The notes: generated by a model from the sequence alone, not told the origin. A stretch of DNA of 64,000 nt from Coenobita brevimanus (GCA_032717465.1 CM064665.1:24519588-24583587); one strand, 5' to 3'. Positions 22,956-33,103 are shown, numbered from the stretch's first letter. Program-made: numbers and translations.

Positions 22956-23300
22956 AATGACTGAACTCGTCCATAATTCTCATGGTTGACAACTGTACAT
23001 CCCATTTCACTAGCCTTCGTCGTCAGTGAATTTACCACAGCTGGTAGTTCATCTGTTGTTGTGGCTTTTCTGTTTATTCCCTTCATTAAGTCCCCATTTT
23101 TTCCTCCTGTTTGCGTAGCTCATTCTTGATTTCTTCAATATCTATTTGAAAAGTTTTCTCTAGTCTATTTTTTCAACTCAACTTATCATAAGTTTCCTTC
23201 TCTACCAGTTCTGGGTAGAAGTCATCATCCTGTGTTTTACCTTTGTCTCTTAGCACCACCTAAAGGCATCTTTCCAAAGTATGAAGCCGTCTTTAAGAAA
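22956..23300 (-). mobile_element. outer LINE, fragment d: ORF1 N-terminal coiled coil
   Basis: Minus strand: KTFQIDIEEIKNELRKQEEK then DELPAVVNSLTTKASEMGC, a Lys/Glu-rich, probably coiled-coil stretch that fits the N-terminal part of a Jockey/CR1 ORF1. It is separated from fragment c by the I-type LINE. The upstream limit is unclear; nothing recognisable follows to 23540. Confidence 0.5.
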
Positions 23301-23859
23301 AGATAATCTCTACTTACAGCAGTTGCATCACTGCCGTCTGCTCGCTTTGGTGTCCAGTTGACATAAGGAAATTCAGCACATTCCTAGACACCGATTTATA
23401 GTTGTTTACTTACTTTAGGCTACACTTTTTTGCTATTACTTGTTTTACTATGTTGGATCATCACTTAAATTGGCCTAAACAAGCTTGACCCATCAATAGA
23501 TACAACTTTGGTATCCCCAGAGCTGAGCTCTGATATACGTCCCAGGCCCGATTCACACGACCCGTTTTGGTTCCGACAGGCAGTCCACCTGCTAGACGCC
23601 GTCGAGATTTTTTACATGCAGTCTAATGTAACTGTTCACATGACCTGTCAAGCTAACAGCAGCAGCCGTCCGTCAGCCGACCGACACGTCACGGATATCT
23701 TCTCGAGAAATCCTGGCCAACTAGCTGGCGACTTGACGCCGGCCTGAGGGGTTGGTGACGACTCATGTGAACGAGGATATGTAGAGTACCCATTCATTCC
23801 ATGACTCGTGTTACTGCCTTGTCCACGTAAATAACATATACAGTTCATTGTTTGGCATC

Positions 23860-23984
23860 ATGGACGAAAGGCTGATCGAACTTATGCGTTCTTATGAAGA
23901 GTTATTTGATATAACTAACAAGAAGTGCAGTGATATTCTGAATAAAGATATGGAAAGTGATTGGCGAGGAAGTAAACAAACCAG
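23860..23984 (+). pseudogene. Harbinger MADF/Myb-like helper protein, first exon
   Basis: ATG at 23860 opens RLIELMRSYEELFDITNKKC ending in DWRGSKQTR, followed by a GT donor at 23985. The L-I-x-L-x-R-x-Y-x-E-L-[FY]-D pattern is the first helix of the MADF domain, which helps Harbinger transposases bind DNA. About 42 residues remain of a domain of 80-90; the rest lies in the deleted middle of the element. Confidence 0.65.
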
Positions 23985-24062
23985 GTGTGTGTCATTAGTT
24001 TATTATACATGAATAATTTTACCTCATTTGCCAGTTCTTTATCCACGGTCCAGAATTATCCC

Positions 24063-24191
24063 TCAAACTTTCTCTTTTTTCAGTGACCGTTGTACCCATA
24101 AGCTTTTCCTCTTTCTTCGAACTTTTTCTTCCTCCTCTTCTTCTAATAGTAGAGCAATTGTCGCCAAATTCCTTAGCGAACGACCGGCCAT
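24063..24191 (-). pseudogene. Harbinger transposase N-terminal remnant
   Basis: 42-codon minus-strand frame with ATG at 24191: RSLRNLATIALLLEEEEEE then KVRRKRKSLWVQRSLKK. A Leu/Glu tract followed by basic residues and an [RK]-x-[FLW]-W-V-x-R/P motif is the common start of Harbinger (HARBI1-like) transposases. It stops at 24063, at the deletion. The catalytic DDE core is absent. Confidence 0.6.
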
Positions 24192-24350
24192 GATCCTCAC
24201 GCAGCAATGAGCACACACTGAATGACGATGCTGGACGGACCGGGAACGTGTAATGTGAATACACAACATTCTGACGGCGTCAAGCCGGCAGACTGCCTGT
24301 CGGAGCCAAAACGGGTCGTGTGAATCGGGCCCTACTCGTCTGTTGTCTCT

Positions 24351-24560
24351 CCCGCGTGTTACTCTACACGTGTGACTCTTTACACATGTGTATGTGTGTG
24401 TTTCTGTACACGTATGTTTCTTTACAAGTGTGTATGTGTGTGTTTCTCTACACGTTTGATTCTTTACACTTGTGTATGTGAGTGTTTCTTTAAACGTGTG
24501 TGTTTCTTTACACTTGAGTGTGTTTTTCTTTATACGTACGCGCGCGCGCGCGTGCGTGTG

Positions 24561-24610
<50 letters not shown>

Positions 24611-24628
24611 CGTGCGCGCGCGTGTGAA

Positions 24629-24698
<70 letters not shown>

Positions 24699-24789
24699 TG
24701 TGTGTGTGTGTGTGTGTGTGTGAGATTCTTTACCTGTGTGTGTTTCTTTACATGTGTGTGTATGTTTTTTTACTTGTGTGTCTTTCTTT

Positions 24790-24826
<37 letters not shown>

Positions 24827-24860
24827 CTTTACTTGTGTGTTTCTTCACATTATGTTTAAT
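24351..24860 (+). repeat. TG-rich microsatellite and TTTCTTTACACGTGTG minisatellite
   Basis: Long (TG)n runs with CG interruptions (about 24536-24720 and 24797-24825), flanked by imperfect units of TGTGTTTCTTTACACGTG. CpG alternation at 24539-24552 (ACGCGCGCGCGCG) is Z-DNA-prone. The open frames across it on both strands (poly Cys-Val, poly His-Thr) are artefacts of the repeat. Confidence 0.9.
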
Positions 24861-25212
24861 TTGTTTTCTTATCCACATGTTTATGTATTAATGTAAATCA
24901 AGTAACAAGCCTAATGGTTTCCTGCAAGCCTGAAAACCATTTATAATGCTGCGTGGTAACCATCTAACCAAACCCATACGTGTTCCCTGCGTATTAACAA
25001 GTGGGTTTGCAGAGGGATAGTGCCCCTCCCCGTAAAACACTTAACTTGGAGTCAGATCGCCTCCCCTTCCGGGATTATGGAGTCTGGTTATAGATAAACA
25101 GACAGAACTTCCATAGGTCTGCGTGTGTGGGTAGCTGTTCAGAGGTCAGCCTCCACTCATCTACTTTCTCCAGACCACCGTTCCAGTCTGCCAGAAGTGG
25201 TCCCTTTTCCAG

Positions 25213-25335
25213 CACCTGGTCCTTGTGTCAATGGAGACCAAGGACCACTACCACTGGCTCAGGGTGTTTAGCAAGGACGAGGTCAGGGACATTGTGTTCG
25301 ACAGGCAGGACCACAAGAACACCATCACAGGACCG
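25213..25335 (+). CDS. CDYL: CDYL/ECI2-like gene, exon encoding start of the hydratase-fold domain
   Basis: Candidate coding exon between a TTTTCCAG acceptor (25205-25212) and a GT donor at 25336, phase 0 at both ends. It reads HLVLVSMETKDHYHWLRVFS then KDEVRDIVFDRQDHKNTITG. The RDIVxxxQD segment matches the first beta strands of the enoyl-CoA hydratase/isomerase-fold domain of CDYL (CDYL has RDIVV-x-KQDG); ECI2 has a similar but less close strand. Two upstream AG acceptors (25173, 25186) could extend the exon on the left in the same frame. It lies in the same orientation and correct order with the exons at 31021 and 33104. Assignment alone would be weak; it gains support from the two later exons. 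Confidence 0.5.
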
Positions 25336-25977
25336 GTAGGATAGTTTGCTCTTTGAAAATGTTGTGGGGCATTTGTTTTCAGGTAGGCTTAATTACAACA
25401 AGGAATTATTTAACACCTTTTATATTTGCACTGGTGTTTCTTAAGTTTAACTCCCGTCATGATTTTTTTTTTCTTATTCTCTCTTATAATACTGAAGAAA
25501 CTTTCTGTACCAGTGGTGAGGCAGTCTTCATTTAATCCTTCCATGCAACAGATATCAAATACTAAAGTCGTGTGAAGGTAACAAGTCACGTCGCCAGACT
25601 GAAAGGGTCAATTACAGGATATGAAATAAAACTGATATAAAAATTAATACCCAGAATGCATGCTGGATTATATTTTGGCTTCTGTACAGGCAGAGAGAAT
25701 TAGTTACCTATAGTTCATTCAGTTTAAATTTGCAGACATTTCTCCTTTTGCAACATTTCTCGCTGGATAGTGGCGGAATAAGATTATACCACGGTTCTAA
25801 ATCCTTTCCATAACGCACCTTCCTGATTAGCAACATAGTCTAAATTTAATATCTTCTTACAACTCATGATTCAAAACGAAAAGAATTCAATTTTACACCT
25901 ACTTCAAGTGAACATAGACTAGTGGAACAGAAATCTCCCATCACTCAATAACTGAAGATGCTTGACAATTTTCCTTT
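25336..25977 (+). other. intron sequence, nothing recognised
   Basis: AT-rich sequence after the exon at 25213-25335. I see no repeat family or exon here. Confidence 0.5.
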
Positions 25978-26049
25978 ATAACTGTCACCACTGCTACAGG
26001 AGATTATTACTGTAGGGGACGGACAAAGACAGTCAGACATGCTGATTTC
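25978..26049 (+). pseudogene. possible decayed middle exon of the CDYL/ECI2-like gene
   Basis: One frame reads ITVTTATGDYYCRG before turning unrelated and stopping. In this fold the segment after the first helix is hydrophobic-x-[ST]-x-x-G followed by aromatic residues and a Gly (GDYYSSG in ECI2, GSVFCCG in CDYL). It lies in the right intron and strand to fill the gap between the two neighbouring exons. There is no good acceptor before it and an in-frame stop after 24 codons, so it may be chance. Confidence 0.2.
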
Positions 26050-26149
26050 TGAAGCTGTTCGTATGTGAGTACACCATTTGTTTATCCCTAGTCAGGTTGC
26101 ATATTTTCGTTTTATTTTTTCTATTTCAGGGAGCTGGTGCCTCTACTAG

Positions 26150-26560
26150 CATTAAGGGAGGTCTCCCTCCGTGCTAATGGATCTTTGTATGCAATGTGTG
26201 TTGGGAGTGTAATGCTGTATGGTAGTAAGACCTGGGCTGTAAAGGAAGAGGATACTCGTTGGCTCAGATGCTTGGAAATAACAATGATCAGATGAATGTG
26301 TAGTGCGTCCTTGAATGCGAGGCCTGGGGGGAGGGAGGGAGATAGGACTGCGATTGAAGAGGTGAGAGGAAGGATGGGACTGGAATGTATTGGTGCAGTG
26401 ATGAGGAAGGGTAGACTGAGATGGTTTGGGCATATTGAGAAGATGGAGGATGACAATTGGGCGGAGGTGAGAAGTGTGAACGTCGGGGTTAGGGTTGCTA
26501 GCGACAGATCACTGACGGTCTGGGATGAGGTCATAGTATGGCCTCAGGGCTGCTAATGAT
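26150..26560 (+). mobile_element. LINE 3' tail fragment in intron
   Basis: Plus strand, C-terminal end of a LINE ORF2: SVMLYGSKTWAVKEEDTRWL, CLEITMIR, GRMGLECIGAVMRKGRLRWF followed by GHIEKMEDDNWAE. It matches the fragment at 33545-33889 block for block (SVMLCGSETWAVKE, RIGLESIGVVMRRVRLRRF). 5'-truncated and broken by stops. Confidence 0.75.
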
Positions 26561-26924
26561 CAAGCAATGAGAAGAGTCGCCAATAGATCATCAAGGCCGA
26601 CTCACGGAACCTTCATAAATGATACAATATGATACGATAAGATAGGACTCAAGGATAATGTCCTCATATAACACAAAATTCAGCCACTGATGCTTGTTTT
26701 AGAAGCTTTTAATTTGTTTACAAGTAATTAAACCCTACACGCCAGGCAACATTTAACACAGTAGTCACCTCACTATGGGCAATTTCTCAGAGAGTGCTGA
26801 AAATTGCTTTAAAACCTTAATATCTAGGGAAGTGATGCAGTTAAGGAAACGAATTAACAACCATTTTACTCAAGAACTCTTCCCCTTGCAAATGAAGGTA
26901 TTCTCTGGTTTATAGGTCTTTGCA
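26561..26924 (+). other. intron sequence, nothing recognised
   Basis: Ordinary AT-rich sequence between a LINE tail and a piggyBac derivative. Confidence 0.4.
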
Positions 26925-28750
26925 TTAACCCCTAAACCGCGGGGGTTGTTTTGGCTTGACGTGAGTGTCCCGCGGGCATATTCGTGCTCCGACAGACTCT
27001 CTAAAAATATTTGCCAAAAATCAGTTATTAGTCCTAGAATATTAAAATTAAATACGACTATGGCACATACCTTCAGCTTTCTCCTGGGATGTTTGTTGAG
27101 CCTTCGTCGAGTACCGTAGGACTTGTGGAGACCTCTGAAGTTGGGTAACGAAGTTTCCACTTTACACTTCCCGACAACCCTTAATATGATTACCACAGCC
27201 TGATATTATCACTAGAAACACTATTCTATGATTTTCAAATAGTTTGGAATCCATACTCCAAAAAACACACACACACACACACACACTGAGAAAGCAATGA
27301 AAATTATGAGTGCGTATGACTTTCCCACTTGCTCTCGTTCGCCGCTGGTGTTCTGTCATTTATTATCCATAAAAACACTCACACTTTATATTTCTATTAC
27401 TATATAACTCTTATATTTATCTGCAGTCTTTATCCATAAGTTTCATTCAGTAATAGTAGTTTATTGTCACTGTAGGCATTCAATTTCTTTCAGTAAAATA
27501 TGTAGCATTCACTTTCTCGTCCTGTACAGTAGCGTTGAGAGCGAATCTGTCACTTTCATTTCCACTTTCATAACTCATAGTATTCATACACGCTAGAGTG
27601 AAACTTTCACTTTCATTATTCCTAGTATATATACTCGTATTCTTATATTACTACTCATTTACATTTCTATTTACATTCTCTATTTTATTTACATTATTTA
27701 CATTTGTTTTATTTACACTGTTATGCGCTGTCACTTGCAGTAACTCATAAAACTATTTTCCACTGTTCACTTATATTTACATTCATTGCTTTCACTTGCT
27801 GTTTACACATTATTTACACATTATTTACATTTCCACTTGCACTGTTTTAGCCACCAGAAAGATCGTAGTCACTCTCGATCATTTTCATTGATAAATTAGC
27901 CAGTTCACGTTCCACAGGAGTCACTTAGCCCTTTACCCCTTTCCACACGAGGTTCAGTAGGGGGGTAGAGGTCACAGGGCCCTTTGCATGGGGATAAAAA
28001 GCAGCAGAATTGGACAGGCGCGAATCCGACGAGACTTCACCTTGAAAGACGACAGTTAACTGAATACTGTGGTGGTGTAGGGGAAGTGCAATGCTGCCAA
28101 TGTCAGCGTGGTTACAGCTGTTAATATATACGGTATGAAATGATTCGCAGGAAATCTAGACAATACATAATAAATTAGGTAGTTCCAGCTGAATGTAAAT
28201 ATCACTTAGGCTTCTCCCTTCCTTTCTTATATATATTTTTATTACGAGAATAGAGTATACGGCTTATTTCAAGGGGAAATAAACAGCGAAAATTAGCGAA
28301 CGAGTGCACGTGAGGTGTTGTCAGGTGATAATTAGCCAATTCCAGGTGTATGGCACTATCACTTACCTTATTTCTTTTTTGTATATATTATTTGGTATAA
28401 GAATAGGGCATAGGGCTTATTTCAATGGATGAAATCAGTGGAAAATTCCAGGAAAGATTTACTTAGCATAGCACGGCGGGGCAGGTGAGAGGAGAGGGTA
28501 ATGAAGGGGAGGTAGGGAGAGGAGTCAAGAACGGGGAGAAATGGCTAAATTGTCAACAATGGATGGGAGTACAGATGAGATTAGGAGTGCTGACTAGTGT
28601 TGGACATTGGCAGTACTGACAGATGATACAAGCCACCACTTGAAAGCCCAGGCGAATTCAAAATAACACAGAATCACAAAGTGATGGCCCACGGTATGAT
28701 CCCTTGCTCCAAAGTGTTACGAAAGTGATGGCCTGCGGTTAAGAGTTTGG
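26925..28750 (-). mobile_element. piggyBac deletion derivative, copy 2
   Basis: TTAA at 26925-26928 followed by CCCCTAAACCGCGGGG. The flanking sequences match copy 1 over both sides: 26980-27480 corresponds to 2740-3240, and 27880-28740 to 5575-6440. Most of the transposase gene is gone; only about the first 50 codons persist, in broken form (27880-28050, matching 5575-5731). The right end (28700-28750) matches copy 1 (GAAAGTGATGGCCTGCGG against GAAAGTGACGCCCCAAGG), but the terminal TTAA has decayed, so the last bases are uncertain. Lies in the intron of the CDYL/ECI2-like gene. A CA microsatellite is inside (27266-27285). Confidence 0.82.
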
Positions 28751-29236
28751 GTAATGACGTGAGGAAGAGAACTAATTTTCGCCAGGATAGCGGCGTGCAA
28801 ACAGGACATGATAGTGCATCTGCCCACGGCACCAACTATGGCTCTGCTCACAGTGTGATAACTTACTCCACAACTAGATAAACTAGACACTGTTGCATCC
28901 AAGGGATGTCTTATGGCACTATCACTGAGCCCTTTTCTAGTATTCTTGGAAAGAGGTTTGGCAGGGGCGGATGATGCAAAGGTCCACGTAAATTGGGAAC
29001 AGAATCTGACAAAAGACATAAGATAACATCATCCTACAGCTGGCAGAGTCACTGAGACAACTGAGGTATGCTTGCCTCGGGTGCTGGGAGGCAATCCCTA
29101 CCTTTATGTGAAGAGATTAAGTGGCGGCCACTTCAAACTGTGGTGCGAAGCCACGTGCAATATTAGCCGTCACCCGGAGCCCCCTATCCACCAATTTCAT
29201 GTTGGATATAACTGTCACCCAGCGTTTAGGTGTTAA
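28751..29236 (-). mobile_element. fragment of a second piggyBac family member
   Basis: Minus-strand frame from 29019 includes AKPLSKNTRKGLSDSAIRHP, which matches the transposase N-terminus of copy 1 (RKTREGSRKGLSDSAVEREL). The right boundary is a TTAA at 29233-29236, and the end read inward is CACCTAAACGCTGGG, matching the piggyBac ends of copies 2 and 3. It has a different 5' flank from copies 1-3, so it is a related but distinct family. It stops where copy 2 ends. Confidence 0.6.
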
Positions 29237-29512
29237 TCTCTTCATTTCTACAGTTTGTATTACTACCATCTCCTGTCTTATTTATTTAGGAGAGACTTCG
29301 AATTTCATTACACGTCTTGATCGTCATTAAACAGCCACAGAACCTTTGTAAGCAAGTTTCACCTTTTTTCAAATTACTTTTACTTTTAACCACATTCTAT
29401 TTAAACGTCTAATTCTGTAATCTATTTCTCTACTAAGTGATGTGGCTAAAGTGCTCATTATACTGCTTGGCGGGAATCTGTATCATTTACATCCTATTGC
29501 TGACATCCCATC
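29237..29512 (+). other. intron sequence before the minisatellite
   Basis: No feature recognised. Confidence 0.4.
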
Positions 29513-30525
29513 ATTATCATCCCTATCATTTTTCATCCCTATCAGTTTTCATCCGTCATTCTTCATCCCTGTCATTTTGCATCCCTATCATTTTTTATCC
29601 CAATCATTTTTATTCCTACTACATTGCGACTCTATCATTTTTCATCCCAATCATTTGTGTCCCCATCATTTGTGTCCCCATCATTTGTGTCCCCATCATT
29701 TGTGTCCCCATCATTTGTGTCCCCATCATTTGCGTCCTCACCATTTTTGCATCCCAGCATTTTGCATCCCATCATTTTGCATCCCATCCAAACATTTGCA
29801 TCCCCATCATTTGCATTCCCATCATTTGCATTCCCATCAATTGCATCCCCAATATTTGCATCCCCATCAATTGCGTCCCCATCATTTGCATTCCCATCAT
29901 TTGCATCCCCATTATTTGCATCCCCAATATTTGCATCCCCATCATTTGCATCCTCATCAATTGAGTCCTTATCATTTGCATCCCCATCATTTGCATCCCC
30001 ATCATTTGCATCCCCATCATTTGCATCCCCATCATTTGCGTCCTCATCATTTGAGTCCTTATCATTTGCATCCCCATCATTTGAGCCCCCAGCCTTTGCG
30101 TCCCCATTATTTCAGTCCCAGTCATTTCCGTCCCCATTATTTACATCCCATCCATTAACCCTAACATTTATAGCCCATAAATTAATTATCATTTACATCC
30201 CAACAATTAACCCTATCATTTTACACCCCATCATTTTACAACCCATCATTTTACACCCCATCATTTTACACCTCATCATTATACATCCCATCATTTTACA
30301 CCTCATCATTATACATCCCATCATTATACATCCCATCATTTTACACCTCATCATTATACATCCCATCATTATACATCCCATCATTTTACACCTCATCATT
30401 ATACATCCCATCATTATACATCCCATCATTTTACACCTCATCATTATACATCCCATCATTTTACACCTCATCATTATACATCCCATCATTTTACATCCCT
30501 TCATTTCCACCCTATCATTTACATT
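29513..30525 (+). repeat. 15-bp minisatellite, about 1 kb
   Basis: Unit ATCATTTGCATCCCC repeated almost without interruption for about 1 kb. In the second half the unit changes to a TTTTACA/ATTATACA form arranged as a 45-bp higher-order repeat (TTTTACACCTC, ATTATACATCCC, ATTATACATCCC). All forward frames and some reverse ones stay open because the unit has no stop and is a multiple of three. These frames (Ile-Ile-Cys-Ile-Pro, Ser-Phe-Ala-Ser-Pro, Met-Met-Gly-Met-Gln) are not genes. Confidence 0.92.
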
Positions 30526-30689
30526 TTACAGAATTTGACCGTCTAACCTTAATAAACTTTGGTCCTTGGATACCTGCTCTTCAGGGTTACTCAGTCTTTT
30601 GCTGCTTTAATTAGGGATCTTTACGAAAGGTTTTTATGTCTGCTCACGTCTGCTCCTTCAGTTTCATCATATATCTTCTCACAGTTAAC

Positions 30690-30900
30690 CTTCATTGTGT
30701 GCACATGTCTGTGTCACCTCTGCCATGCTCTTTGTACCACCTCTGCCACCCTCTTTGTAACACCTCTGCCACCCTTTCCGTACCACGTCTGCCACCCTCT
30801 TTGTTCCACCTCTGCCGTCCTCTTTTCACCACCTCTGCCATCCTCTTTGTACCACCTCTGCCACCCTCTTTGTACCACCTCTGCCATCCTCTTTGTATAT
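30690..30900 (+). repeat. 24-bp minisatellite
   Basis: About eight units of ACCACCTCTGCCACCCTCTT plus TGTA, period 24 bp, in the intron of the CDYL/ECI2-like gene. Confidence 0.88.
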
Positions 30901-30955
30901 ATCGCGTCACTAATAAACTTTATTCCGAAGAATTCCCCCACACCTGAACTAATGA

Positions 30956-30956
<1 letters not shown>

Positions 30957-30991
<35 letters not shown>

Positions 30992-31020
30992 TTACTAACC
31001 TGCTCTATGCTTGCCTACAG
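30957..31020 (+). promoter_or_regulatory. 3' splice signal built on a CT microsatellite
   Basis: A (CT)n run (30959-30987) is followed by TACTAAC at 30993-30999, a perfect branch-point consensus, and a CTACAG acceptor ending at 31020. The distance from branch to AG is normal. The signal supports the following exon. Confidence 0.65.
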
Positions 31021-31138
31021 GTTGGTAATGGAACTGATAAGCTTCCCTAAGCCTCTGGTGGCCCTAGTAAACGGCGAGTGTGTTGGCATCATGGCCACTA
31101 TCTTGCCTTTATACGATGTTGTGTATGCCTCGGATAAG
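31021..31138 (+). CDS. CDYL: CDYL/ECI2-like gene, oxyanion-hole exon
   Basis: 118-bp exon (one base completing a codon, then 39 codons) between a strong acceptor and a GT donor at 31139. It reads LVMELISFPKPLVALVNGEC then VGIMATILPLYDVVYASDK. The FPKPLVALVNG-x-x-VG block is the crotonase-fold segment that forms the acyl-CoA pocket and one side of the oxyanion hole. ILPLxDVV is closer to CDYL, and YASDK to ECI2. CDYL is a chromatin corepressor whose C-terminal domain binds CoA compounds; ECI2 is a peroxisomal or mitochondrial isomerase of fatty acid oxidation. No stop or frameshift occurs in the exon, so the gene may be live. Confidence 0.8.
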
Positions 31139-31144
31139 GTTAGT

Positions 31145-31860
31145 TTTATGTGTATCTTTATGCATCTATGTATACTTTTATCTATGTATGAGTATGTATC
31201 CTTTCGTATCTCTGTGTATTATGTTCTCCTCCTATATACCCTGCTATCTGTGTATCCTGTTTATATATCGTATATTTCTTATCTCTGTATCCTTAATTTA
31301 TCTATGCATCTCCTATTTATTTCTACGTGTATATCCTACCCGTATATGTATCCTCTATATCCTATGTCTTATCTGTGTATGCATCCTATGTGTATCTCCA
31401 ACATACCCTCTTATCACTGTATCCTATCTGTACCTATGCACCTCCTATATCACAATCCTGTCTGTATCTGTGTGGCCTATCTATATGGTAGTGTTGGCAC
31501 CCTGACCCCCCAACTACTCCTCTACGATACCAACTACTCTTCCGATAATGTTATTGTTTTCATCTGTACCGGTATATCTTATCTATTTATCCTTCCTAGA
31601 TTCCTATACGTATCTATGGCATTTCTCGGTACACGTTTGTTACCATCTCTTTGTATCGCTTCATTTAGCCTTATGTATTTGTGTATCCTACATATCTCTG
31701 TATCCAATCTGTGTATCCTGTCTATGTGTATCCTACCTCTGTGTATCCTATATATCTGTATCCTACGTATATGTACGCCATCTGTGTATCCTATATCTTA
31801 TCTATGTATGGCTAGTGGCACAGAAGAGGAAATGTTGACATCCTGGCCGGTATCACTCTA
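31145..31860 (+). repeat. degenerate TGTATCCTATCT-type repeat in intron
   Basis: Short imperfect repeats of CTATCTGTGTATCCTA-like text run through most of the intron after 31138. The periodicity is irregular (roughly 12-20 bp). Long open frames here (Cys-Ile-Leu-Ser rich) are repeat artefacts. Confidence 0.7.
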
Positions 31861-31929
31861 ATGTGATGCATCGTTGCGCCTCTTCCTTGGCGATTTATTT
31901 TGCTTATTACAGTTTAACAATCCTATGTG

Positions 31930-32060
31930 CTATTTATATTATTCTCATATAGACACAGTTTGCACCAGTTGCAGGCAAGAGGATACTGAAGTGTAATGTG
32001 CGGAATAAATCGGTGAGGCATAGGCGTTAGGGAATTTCCTGAGTCATAGGCGGCATGACC
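31930..32060 (+). repeat. single unit of the about 100-bp tandem repeat family
   Basis: Contains AGACACAGTTTGCA, GAAGTGTAATGTGCGGAATA and AATCGGTGAGGCATAGG, the same landmarks in the same order as each unit of the array at 42640-43260. Confidence 0.6.
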
Positions 32061-32821
32061 CTACATTCAAGTTAACTAAGCTTTTCAACCGTCCCCGCGC
32101 CGGAGGGGCTCGGGGAGGGGGATTTTTTTTTCACTCGGTTTGTCTGTCTCTTTGTCCGTCTGTCTGCCTGTCTATCAACAACTGTACGCGAAAACTACTG
32201 GTGACTGTTAACTAAAATTACTGGGACGATGGGCTATGACCTTCTGATTACCTAATTTAATTGTTGGCCAAATTGAGCCAAGGGCCAGGCTGTAGAGCAA
32301 GAAAATGTAAAAACAATAAATTAATAAAAGAAGTAAAACAAATCGTTTTTTCTCCATATCTCCATTCAGATTCTCCATATCGACGTGAAACCAAAACCTA
32401 AAGGTGCATCTTTCAAATCTACATCCTATAACATTACATCAAGGGGTCACTCCCCAGTTAGCGGTAGGGGGGTCAGTGTCAGGTGGGTCGGTCCTAACAT
32501 TTCAAATGGGCATATCATTGCGAATTTTCACCCAATTTGCTCCAAATTTTATGAGTGACATCTTTGACTAGATATCCTGTTGTGTTTATACGTCAGCACT
32601 AAAATGACTGCTGGGGATGAGTTTGCTGTGTCTTGGCCCCACTTCATGTTATTGTTTATTATTTTTGTTTAACCCTAACTTAACTCTCAAACTGTCGTGA
32701 GTGCCCATGTTTTCCAGCCATCCACAGAGTAACTTCCTTCACGCTGACTTCACACAACCAGTACAATTGCCATGGAGGCTTCACTTTCATCTCACCTCCC
32801 CATGCCCTTGATCGCCACTCC
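32061..32821 (+). other. intron sequence with a possible dispersed repeat
   Basis: Contains a TCTGTCTGTCTGCCTGTCTATC stretch-like run (32143-32177) and text resembling repeats common in invertebrate genomes (CAACTGTACGCGAAAACTAC), but I cannot assign a family. No exon seen. Confidence 0.4.
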
Positions 32822-32990
32822 CCCCCTTGAGTAGCCCCTCGTCCTTGATCCACCTCTCCCCGTCCTTGATCCATCTCTCTCGGTCCTTGATCCACCTCTC
32901 CCCGTCCTTGATCCATCTCTCTCGGTCCTTGATCCACCTCTCCCTCGTCCTTGATCCTCCCTCACCCCCGTCCTTGATCCGCCCCCACCC
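32822..32990 (+). repeat. 21/42-bp minisatellite
   Basis: Units alternate CCTTGATCCACCTCTCCCCGT and CCTTGATCCATCTCTCTCGGT, giving a 42-bp higher-order period repeated about four times. Confidence 0.88.
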
Positions 32991-33060
32991 CCTCTCTAAC
33001 TTAAAATTCACCATGACAACTCTCTCGTCTGGAGGCCAACCTTTAACACTATAGCACTTA

Positions 33061-33061
<1 letters not shown>

Positions 33062-33102
<41 letters not shown>

Positions 33103-33103
33103 G
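33062..33103 (+). promoter_or_regulatory. 3' splice signal built on a CT microsatellite
   Basis: A (CT)n run of about 36 bp leads directly to CACCAG at 33098-33103, serving as the polypyrimidine tract of the next exon. It repeats the arrangement at 30957-31020. Confidence 0.65.

Larger units (their letters stand above)
23545..24332. mobile_element. PIF/Harbinger deletion derivative
   Basis: Terminal inverted repeats of about 40 bp: the left end starts GGCCCGATTCACACGACCCG and the right end, inverted, GGGCCCGATTCACACGACCC. Similarity continues inward (TTTTGG-TCCGACAGGCAGTC). Inside, each end keeps the first part of one gene, and the two point at each other: a MADF start on the plus strand and a transposase N-terminus on the minus strand. 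The middle is missing. Harbinger elements encode a transposase and a Myb/MADF-like helper, so this is an internally deleted copy, mobile only in trans. A clean 3-bp target duplication is not visible. Confidence 0.8.

Noticed and set aside
24372..24896. Long open frames of Cys-Val or His-Thr repeats on both strands
   Set aside because: Produced by a TG/CA microsatellite; no start context, domain or splice evidence.
28739..28742. TTAA as the exact right boundary of piggyBac copy 2
   Set aside because: Comparison with copy 1 places the terminus a few bases further right, where TTAA has mutated; this TTAA is probably coincidental.
29513..30525. CRISPR array
   Set aside because: Units are contiguous tandem repeats with no unique spacers, in eukaryotic DNA.
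29442..30538. Overlapping long frames rich in Ile-Cys-Pro, His-Pro-Leu or Ser-Phe-Ala-Ser-Pro
   Set aside because: All follow from a 15-bp repeat without stop codons; not proteins.
31007..31861. 284-codon frame starting with the hydratase-fold peptide
   Set aside because: Only the first 40 codons are exon; after the GT at 31139 the frame runs through a TGTATCC repeat.
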